12,529 bases of DNA from SIG565 sp045613385 (GTDB taxonomy: Bacteria > Bacillota > Clostridia > Oscillospirales > Acutalibacteraceae): positions 1 through 12,529 of the forward strand of contig JAZLAW010000012.1 in NCBI GenBank assembly GCA_045613385.1, given 5' to 3'. Position numbers and translations under genes: made by a program. Positions 1-5,180 of this stretch are shown in pieces (within the stretch, counting starts at the first letter, position 1; the number at the start of each line of letters is the position of its first letter). Under the pieces are notes generated by a model. It was not told the origin of the DNA. It saw nothing but the letters and a program-made list of their open reading frames with translations, and made no database searches.

Positions 1-26
1 ACTAAAAATTTATCTTTTTAAGGTGC

Positions 27-184
27 TTTACAGTTTTGTAAGAATAAATTTGCCTGTATTTTGAAGTTGCAAAATTGCAGTAATACTTTGTGTCTTACAA
101 GGTTTTGCAACAAGAAAGACTGCAAATTTATCTGAAAAACCGATTAATCCCTAAGCACAACACCCGAAAATTCGGTGGGTTTTT
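27..184 (+). ncRNA. Candidate structured small RNA ending in a T-tract hairpin
   Basis: No protein gene is visible in 1-185. Positions 44-53 and 122-131 form a perfect 10-bp inverted repeat. Inside it, 66-74 pairs perfectly with 103-111. Between the two stems lies an asymmetric internal loop of 12 nt (54-65) and 10 nt (112-121). The inner stem extends by two pairs (75-76 with 101-102) that are U-G wobbles on the plus strand but A-C mismatches on the minus strand, which favours a plus-strand RNA. A hairpin followed by TTTTT at 180-184 would end such an RNA directly against the 3' end of the convergent flavoprotein gene. An alternative 9-bp pairing (34-42 with 94-102, two wobbles) competes with the inner stem. 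The stem-bubble-stem shape recalls 6S RNA, but the apical part is far shorter than in known 6S RNAs. The 5' end and promoter are uncertain. It could equally be an untranslated region or chance structure. Confidence 0.3.
161..184 (+). terminator. Putative plus-strand intrinsic terminator
   Basis: CAC-C-CGA (161-167) can pair with TCGGTG (172-177) with one bulged C and a loop of four, followed by GG and TTTTT at 180-184. The T-tract is on the plus strand only; the minus strand has no T-run after the same hairpin. It therefore fits a plus-strand transcript from the left better than the end of the minus-strand flavoprotein gene. The stem is short and bulged, so strength is doubtful. Confidence 0.4.
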
Positions 185-185
185 A

Positions 186-1097
186 TTATAGTGCATCTAT
201 ATATCTACAAGCCGAAACTGCCGCTACTGCGCCATCAGCCACTGCGGTTGCTACCTGCCTTACCGCTTTTTTGCGGCAGTCACCTGCAACAAATACACCG
301 CCTGTTTTGGTTACACAATCTTCAGATGAATCTACGTAACCCGCCGCATCTAAGTCGGCTACATTTTTAAAGTCATCATTTTCTGGTACTAAACCTATTG
401 CTACGAACATACCATCTATATCAAGTTCTATTTCTTCACCGTTGGCAGTCTTTTTAATAATGATACTTTCAAGCGCATCACCATCAGGTATTCGGCTTAC
501 AACCGCACCCGTAATTATCTCTACATTGCCACGGCTGCGCAGTATCTCCTGCAAACGTTCTTCACCTGTCAAGAAATCAAGATTCTGTACTACATAAACC
601 TTTTTACAGGTTTCGCAGAGAAGAATTGCTTCCTGTAAAGCCGAATTTCCGCCACCAATCAGAGCAACCGTTTTATTGGCATAAAAGGCGCCATCACAAA
701 CCGCACAGAAAGAAATACCTTCGCCGATGAATTTTTCTTCGTTTTCAAGTCCTAAATGGCGGTGCTTAGCACCGGCGGCTATAATAACCGCCAAGCAATC
801 AAACCTACTGCCTTCTTCGGTTACAACGGTCTTTGTTTTGCCGTTATCTATAATTTCGACAGCGGTTTCGATTTCAACATCTGCACCTTGAGCAAGTGCC
901 TGGGATACAAAGCTATCTGCAAGTTCGCTACCGCTGACACTCTCAAAACCGGGATAGTTTTCTACTTTCGGCGAAGAAGTTATCTGTCCGCCAAATCCAT
1001 TTTTTTCAAGGATAAGCACACTTTTATTGGCACGTTTTGCGTAAATTGCCGCCGTAAGTCCTGCCGGACCTCCACCTATTATAACTATATCATACAT
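186..1097 (-). CDS. trxB: Thioredoxin reductase-like FAD protein, third gene of the nrd operon
   Basis: This is a 303-residue low-molecular-weight thioredoxin-reductase-type flavoprotein, expected to be cytosolic and to pass electrons to a redoxin disulfide. The N-terminal FAD motif IIGGGPAG is at residues 6-13, the redox pair CAVCD at 131-135 (Cys131/Cys134), a second dinucleotide motif GGGNSA at 148-153, and the C-terminal FAD motif GGVFVAGD at 266-273. Length is normal for the family. The start chosen is the ATG at 1097, with GGGG at 1106-1109 placed 8 nt upstream. An in-frame GTG at 1106 would add three residues but overlaps that ribosome binding site. The HRR-type NADPH motif usual after the second nucleotide motif is missing: the strand reads VYVVQNLDFLTGEE (167-180). 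NADPH use is therefore uncertain, and NADH or a ferredoxin-type donor is possible. The gene follows nrdD, which carries a fused redoxin domain that is the likely partner. Confidence 0.85.
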   Translation of the reverse strand: MYDIVIIGGGPAGLTAAIYAKRANKSVLILEKNGFGGQITSSPKVENYPGFESVSGSELADSFVSQALAQGADVEIETAVEIIDNGKTKTVVTEEGSRFDCLAVIIAAGAKHRHLGLENEEKFIGEGISFCAVCDGAFYANKTVALIGGGNSALQEAILLCETCKKVYVVQNLDFLTGEERLQEILRSRGNVEIITGAVVSRIPDGDALESIIIKKTANGEEIELDIDGMFVAIGLVPENDDFKNVADLDAAGYVDSSEDCVTKTGGVFVAGDCRKKAVRQVATAVADGAVAAVSACRYIDAL

Positions 1098-1109
1098 TTT
1101 ATACACCCC

Positions 1110-1142
1110 AAAAATAAGCGGTGCGGGAACCCCACACCGCTT
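1110..1142 (-). terminator. Hairpin terminator between nrdD and the flavoprotein gene
   Basis: Positions 1116-1127 and 1131-1142 pair over 12 bp with a 3-nt loop. The only non-Watson-Crick position is a U-G wobble on the minus-strand RNA (C-A on the plus strand). The minus strand continues with ATTTTT. The hairpin lies just after the nrdD stop codon and abuts the ribosome binding site of the next gene, leaving no room for a separate promoter downstream. It probably acts as a partial terminator lowering flavoprotein expression, or as an mRNA-stabilising hairpin. Confidence 0.7.
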
Positions 1143-1146
1143 TTAA

Positions 1147-3513
1147 TTATGCGTTTATAAACTTCTTAACATTAGGTACGCCAACAAATTTTTCTACATT
1201 TCCATCCTTAACACTTACAAGTGTGGGAGCCTGTTTAATACCTAAGCTTTCGGTAAGTTCCATATTTTGTTCTGCCAATACCTTTTTGTACTGTATATCT
1301 GTCTTAGCAAGTAATGCTTCGGCAATCTTACAGTTCGGACAGGTAGCAGAAGCGAAGAGATAAACACCATCCGCCAAAACCGCAGGTGTTTCTGCTGCTT
1401 CACAGTCACACGCCGCTTCCTTTGGTCCTTCGTGGGTTAAAACAGAATTTTCGATATCATAGGTCTTACGCTCTTTATATTCCTGAGCCTTACCGTCATT
1501 CCAGTTTTTAACCGGTCTGTAGTAACCTGTAATACGGCTGTAAACTTCGGTTTCCTTGCCGCACTTAGGACAGGTGTAAACTTCACCCGAAATATATCCG
1601 TGGTCTTTACATACAGAATATGTCGGAGAAAGTGTGTAGTAAGGCAAACGGTAGTTTTCTGCAATCTTGCGGATAATTGAAGCCGCTGCGCGCCAGTCGG
1701 GCAATTTTTCACCGATAAACGCGTGGAAAACGGTACCTGAAGTGTAAAGTGTCTGCAACTCATCCTGTACATCGAGTGCTGTAAAGATGTCATCGGTGTA
1801 GCCTACAGGCAAGTGAGAGCTGTTTGTATAATAAGGTGTCTCACCATCTGAGGCGCAGATAATATCGGGATAGTACTTTCTGTCATGCTTAGCAAGGCGG
1901 AAAGAAGTAGACTCAGCCGGAGTTGCTTCAAGGTTATAAAGGTCGCCGTACATTTCCTGATAGTCAGACAAGCGCTCTCTCATATGATTAAGCACTTCTT
2001 TTGTGAATTCCTGTGTCTGCTTTGTGGTCATATCACTACGGAGCCACTTAGCATTAAGACCTGCTTCGTTCATACCAACAAGACCGATGGTTGAGAAGTG
2101 GTTGTTAAATGTTCCAAGATAACGCTTGGTGTACGGATAAAGGCCTTCATCAAGAAGTTTTGTAATGATTGTACGCTTGATTTTAAGTGAACGCGCAGAA
2201 ATATCAAGCATATGGTCAAGTCTGCGGAAGAAATCAACCTTATCTTCTGCTAAATATGCAATTCTCGGCATATTAATGGTAACAACACCAACAGAACCGG
2301 TGCTTTCACCGCTACCGAAGAAGCCACCCGACTTTTTACGGAGTTCGCGTAAATCAAGGCGAAGTCTGCAGCACATAGAACGAACGTCAGACGGTTCCAT
2401 ATCTGAGTTTACATAGTTTGAGAAGTAAGGTGTACCGTATTTTGATGTCATTTCAAAGAGAAGCTTGTTGTTCTCGGTTTCTGACCAGTCAAAATCACGT
2501 GTGATTGAATATGTCGGAATTGGATACTGGAAGCCGCGGCCGTTGGCATCGCCTTCAATCATAATTTCGATGAATGCGCGATTAACCATATCCATTTCTT
2601 TTTTACAGTCGCCATATTTGAAGTCCATACGCTTACCGCCAACGATAGCATATTCGTCTTCAAGGTCGTGAGGTACTGTCCAGTCAAGAGTTATGTTGGT
2701 AAACGGAGCCTGTGTACCCCAACGCGAAGGAGTATTAACACCGTAAATGAATGATTCAATGCACTTTTTAACTGCGTCATAGCTTAAATTGTCTACCTTT
2801 ACAAATGGGGCTAAATAGGTATCAAAAGATGAGAATGCCTGAGCACCAGCCCATTCATTCTGCATTATGCCAAGGAAGTTTACCATCTGGTTACACAAAG
2901 TTGCCAGGTGCTTAGCGGGGGCAGATGTGATTTTACCAGTAACACCACCAAGACCTTCTTCTATAAGTTGCTTAAGTGACCAACCTGCACAGTAACCGGT
3001 AAGCATAGAAAGGTCGTGGATATGGATATCGGCATTTTTGTGCGCCTTGGCGATTTCATCATCATAAATTTCAGATAGCCAGTAGTTAGCAGTAATAGCG
3101 CCGGAGTTATTAAGGATAAGACCGCCAACCGAATAGGTAACAGTGGAATTTTCCTTAACGCGCCAGTCAAGGTTCTTTACATACTGATTAACAATTTCCT
3201 TGTAATCAAGTATTGTAGATTTCATATTACGTAATTTTTCGCGCTGTCTTCTGTAAAGAATATATGCCTTTGCTACATCTGCATATCCTGCCTGTACCAA
3301 AACGGTTTCTACACTGTCCTGTATGTCTTCAACAGCCACAACCCCGTTTTCTACCTTCGGCTCGAAATCAGATGTAACCTTGAGCGCTAAAAAGTCGATA
3401 ATATTATCGTTGTAATTGCGCTCACACGCTTCAAAACCCTTTTTGATGGCATCGGATATTTTTGCAATTTCAAAGTCGACCGTCGAGCCATCTCTTTTTA
3501 ATACCTTGTACAT
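1147..3513 (-). CDS. nrdD: Class III (anaerobic) ribonucleoside-triphosphate reductase with fused C-terminal redoxin domain
   Basis: NrdD is the oxygen-sensitive enzyme that reduces ribonucleoside triphosphates to dNTPs with a glycyl radical and a transient thiyl radical. In this 788-residue protein an ATP-cone allosteric domain covers about 1-95. The catalytic barrel follows, with Cys175 in the GYCAGW strand and the SMCCRLRLD segment (Cys381/Cys382), where the thiyl Cys is expected. A zinc site of Cys635, His638, Cys648 and Cys651 precedes the radical loop RITGYY with Gly663. Beyond the usual end, an Ala/Glu-rich linker with a CDC motif (about 698-712) leads to a redoxin domain at about 713-788. 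It has CPNC at 725-728 and a cis-Pro-like APT at 762-764. This tail suggests redoxin-driven turnover instead of, or besides, formate; that is inference. The start lies 20 nt after the nrdG stop with AAGGGG upstream. Confidence 0.96.
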   Translation of the reverse strand: MYKVLKRDGSTVDFEIAKISDAIKKGFEACERNYNDNIIDFLALKVTSDFEPKVENGVVAVEDIQDSVETVLVQAGYADVAKAYILYRRQREKLRNMKSTILDYKEIVNQYVKNLDWRVKENSTVTYSVGGLILNNSGAITANYWLSEIYDDEIAKAHKNADIHIHDLSMLTGYCAGWSLKQLIEEGLGGVTGKITSAPAKHLATLCNQMVNFLGIMQNEWAGAQAFSSFDTYLAPFVKVDNLSYDAVKKCIESFIYGVNTPSRWGTQAPFTNITLDWTVPHDLEDEYAIVGGKRMDFKYGDCKKEMDMVNRAFIEIMIEGDANGRGFQYPIPTYSITRDFDWSETENNKLLFEMTSKYGTPYFSNYVNSDMEPSDVRSMCCRLRLDLRELRKKSGGFFGSGESTGSVGVVTINMPRIAYLAEDKVDFFRRLDHMLDISARSLKIKRTIITKLLDEGLYPYTKRYLGTFNNHFSTIGLVGMNEAGLNAKWLRSDMTTKQTQEFTKEVLNHMRERLSDYQEMYGDLYNLEATPAESTSFRLAKHDRKYYPDIICASDGETPYYTNSSHLPVGYTDDIFTALDVQDELQTLYTSGTVFHAFIGEKLPDWRAAASIIRKIAENYRLPYYTLSPTYSVCKDHGYISGEVYTCPKCGKETEVYSRITGYYRPVKNWNDGKAQEYKERKTYDIENSVLTHEGPKEAACDCEAAETPAVLADGVYLFASATCPNCKIAEALLAKTDIQYKKVLAEQNMELTESLGIKQAPTLVSVKDGNVEKFVGVPNVKKFINA
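1150..1383 (-). other. Redoxin (glutaredoxin/thioredoxin-fold) domain fused to NrdD
   Basis: Codons for residues 711-788 of NrdD. The segment reads as a compact beta-alpha-beta thioredoxin fold: a hydrophobic strand (VYLFASAT), the redox motif CPNC at the helix start, a second strand (QYKKV), the cis-proline loop (QAPTLV) and a final helix. It resembles free NrdH/glutaredoxin-like redoxins. The sequence is open from the radical domain through the linker, so this is one reading frame, not two genes joined by an error. Confidence 0.85.
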
Positions 3514-3533
3514 AAAATTTTACCCCTTATCTC

Positions 3534-4220
3534 CTATCCCCTGGCCGCAACACCGGGAATATATTTTTTGACGTTTTCTAAAATTTGCTCTGTTTCCTGT
3601 TCACTAAAAGCGGAAAGTCCTTCGGCATTTATAAGATTTCCCGAATCGGTGAATTTCTGTATAAAATACTTTTCATCAGATTTAAGCAGTTCTGCGATAC
3701 CAGAGAAATCATCCAATTTATGTAAACCTTTAACCGCAGTTGTTCTGAACTCATAGGGTATACCGCTATTCCTTATAATCTCCATACTTTGAGAAAAAAT
3801 CTTAAAATCTTTATCCAAGCCTACTGCTTTTTTATAATTCTCGGGGGCCGCTTTTATATCCATCGCAATATAATCAATTTTGCCGCTATCGATAATCTCT
3901 TTCAGCTTTTCCGGTAGTGCCCCATTGGTGTCGAGTTTAACCGCTACGCCTATTTCCTTACACTTGGCTATAAAGTCGGATAAATCAGGCTGCAAAAGCG
4001 GTTCGCCACCTGTGATGCACATACCATCAATTATTCCTTTGCGTTTTTTAAGATATTCTATTACTTTTTGTTCTTCACTTTCATTTTCCGTTGGATTAAA
4101 CACGAGTAAAGCATTGTGGCAAAAAGGACACCTTAAATTGCATCCGCCCGTAAATACTGTACACGCGGTTTTCCCGGGAAAATCAAGCAGTGTTAGCTTC
4201 TGGAAGCCTTGAATGTTCAT
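3534..4220 (-). CDS. nrdG: Anaerobic ribonucleoside-triphosphate reductase activating protein (radical SAM)
   Basis: NrdG is the cytosolic radical-SAM activase that cleaves S-adenosylmethionine at a 4Fe-4S cluster and installs the glycyl radical on NrdD. The 228-residue product has the cluster motif CNLRCPFC (Cys27, Cys31, Cys34), the SAM-contacting GGEP at 71-74, and the opening IQGFQKLTLLDFPGK typical of the longer NrdG type. The ATG at 4220 is chosen because AAAAGGGG lies just upstream and the family motif starts within a few residues. A longer in-frame start at 4352 would add 44 residues, run through the promoter and reach the upstream terminator, so it is rejected. The gene is first in the operon, before nrdD, the reverse of the E. 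coli order. Its stop codon TAG overlaps the purine-rich ribosome binding region of nrdD. Confidence 0.95.
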   Translation of the reverse strand: MNIQGFQKLTLLDFPGKTACTVFTGGCNLRCPFCHNALLVFNPTENESEEQKVIEYLKKRKGIIDGMCITGGEPLLQPDLSDFIAKCKEIGVAVKLDTNGALPEKLKEIIDSGKIDYIAMDIKAAPENYKKAVGLDKDFKIFSQSMEIIRNSGIPYEFRTTAVKGLHKLDDFSGIAELLKSDEKYFIQKFTDSGNLINAEGLSAFSEQETEQILENVKKYIPGVAARG

Positions 4221-4266
4221 TGTTTTCCCCTTTTCTTTTGGTTGCAAATTTTGTCGGTGCTTTCTA

Positions 4267-4295
4267 AGTATATCACAAGATTTAGAACGTGTCAA
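4267..4295 (-). promoter_or_regulatory. Sigma-70-type promoter of the nrdG-nrdD-trxB operon
   Basis: On the minus strand TTGACA (4290-4295) is followed after exactly 17 nt by TATACT (4267-4272), a full -35 and a near-consensus -10. Transcription would start near 4260, giving a leader of about 40 nt before the nrdG start codon at 4220. The spacer is occupied by the second putative NrdR box. Confidence 0.85.
4273..4288 (-). promoter_or_regulatory. Putative degenerate NrdR box 2
   Basis: The plus strand reads TCACAAGATTTAGAAC. One half (CACAA) is well kept and the other is degenerate. It is offset by exactly 32 bp from box 1, about three helical turns, the spacing expected of paired NrdR boxes, and it lies inside the -35/-10 spacer where binding would block RNA polymerase. 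The spacing, more than the sequence, supports the call. Confidence 0.5.
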
Positions 4296-4304
4296 TAGTA
4301 AAAA

Positions 4305-4320
4305 ACACAAAATATTGTGG
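4305..4320 (-). promoter_or_regulatory. Putative NrdR box 1
   Basis: The plus strand reads ACACAAAATATTGTGG, matching 14 of 16 positions of ACACAATATATTGTGT, the form of the NrdR operator I know. NrdR represses ribonucleotide-reductase operons when dATP/ATP is high and usually binds two boxes in helical phase. This box lies just upstream of the -35 element. Confidence 0.7.
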
Positions 4321-4338
4321 TTGAAAATATATTTTTTC

Positions 4339-4368
4339 AAAAAAACAGCCACCCGTAAGGGTAGCTGT
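4339..4368 (-). terminator. Intrinsic terminator of the glycyl radical enzyme operon
   Basis: Positions 4345-4354 and 4359-4368 form a 10-bp stem with a 4-nt loop. One position is a U-G wobble on the minus-strand RNA but C-A on the plus strand, so the hairpin is built for the minus strand. A seven-T run follows (A-run 4339-4345 on the plus strand). The 5' arm starts in the activase stop codon. It separates this operon from nrdG. Confidence 0.85.
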
Positions 4369-5180
4369 CAGAGCATTACTGCATTTTTAAAGACCGATAA
4401 ATCAATTTCGTTTGACTTAAGGTCGGGTAATTTGAATTCAAGCCCCACAGAGCGATATTTCGCACCTGCCATACTGTTATACCGCATAACTTCTACCCTA
4501 TGGTCACCCGCTAATTCAGAGATCGCCTTAAGGTTATGGGCCGTATCGGTAATACCGGGGATAAGCGGTATTCTGATTACAAATTCTTTTCCGCTCGTTT
4601 TTAATGTTTCAAAATTTTTAAGGATTGGCCTGTTTGAAACACCCGTATATTCTATATGTTTTTGCTCATCGGCCAATTTTAAATCAAACAATACATAGTC
4701 CATTTTTTCAAGAACTTGTTTGAATTTTTCGTTACTGCAGTATCCGCTTGTCTGCAAAGCCTTATGTATGCCTTCTAATTTATTGGCAGTATCAATAACA
4801 AAATCGGGCTGCATTAATGGTTCACCGCCTGAAAACGTAACACCGCCACCCACACTGTTTAAAAACGGAGCATAGGTTTTAAGCTTTTCGGCTAATTCAT
4901 CACTTGTCATTATCTGACCACTGATGCTTATAAGACCTTTGGGACAAGCGTGTACACATCTTCCAAAAGGCTGACACTCGGTATGGGTACATCCCCTTTT
5001 ACAGAGACCGCACTTAACACACATATTTTCCTTAACCATAAGTTGCGGATGTGCCGATAATCCTTCAGGATTGTGACACCACAAACATCTCAGCGGACAA
5101 CCCTTTAAAAACACGGTAACACGACTGCCTGGGCCGTCGTGCACCGTCATTTCCTTTATATCAAAAACAGTTCCTATCAT
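4368..5180 (-). CDS. Glycyl radical enzyme activating protein (radical SAM with ferredoxin-like insert)
   Basis: This 270-residue protein should activate the adjacent glycyl radical enzyme by SAM-dependent hydrogen abstraction from its radical glycine. The radical-SAM motif is CPLRCLWC with Cys28, Cys32 and Cys35, followed by HNPEG, and the SAM contact SGGEP is at 117-121. Between them is a cysteine-rich insert with Cys54, 57, 60, 64, 69, 75 and 79. Activases of non-PFL glycyl radical enzymes usually carry two 4Fe-4S clusters in such an insert with eight cysteines; here only seven are seen in a compact 26-residue stretch, so one or two clusters are possible. PFL activase itself lacks this insert, which argues against a PFL role. 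The ATG overlaps the TGA of the upstream enzyme (ATGA), implying translational coupling, with AGGA about 11 nt upstream. The specific partner is inferred from this overlap. Confidence 0.93.
   Translation of the reverse strand: MIGTVFDIKEMTVHDGPGSRVTVFLKGCPLRCLWCHNPEGLSAHPQLMVKENMCVKCGLCKRGCTHTECQPFGRCVHACPKGLISISGQIMTSDELAEKLKTYAPFLNSVGGGVTFSGGEPLMQPDFVIDTANKLEGIHKALQTSGYCSNEKFKQVLEKMDYVLFDLKLADEQKHIEYTGVSNRPILKNFETLKTSGKEFVIRIPLIPGITDTAHNLKAISELAGDHRVEVMRYNSMAGAKYRSVGLEFKLPDLKSNEIDLSVFKNAVML

Noticed and set aside
27..184. Firm assignment as 6S RNA
   Set aside because: The stem-bubble-stem shape is suggestive, but the apical arm is only about 26 nt and no conserved 6S sequence could be recognised by eye.
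1098..1106. GTG start of the flavoprotein at 1106
   Set aside because: The GTG overlaps the GGGG ribosome binding site, which is correctly spaced for the ATG at 1097. The difference is only three residues.
756..1363. Plus-strand open frames opposite trxB and nrdD
   Set aside because: They lie antisense to highly conserved motifs, have no ribosome binding sites and no recognisable domains.
1147..1383. Separate glutaredoxin gene overlapping nrdD, or a frameshift fusion
   Set aside because: The frame is continuous from the radical loop through a linker into the redoxin domain, with no internal stop and no ribosome binding site before the domain.
4221..4352. Longer nrdG start at 4352
   Set aside because: The extra 44 codons cover a consensus promoter, two NrdR-like boxes and the upstream terminator, and AAAAGGGG sits just before the ATG at 4220.
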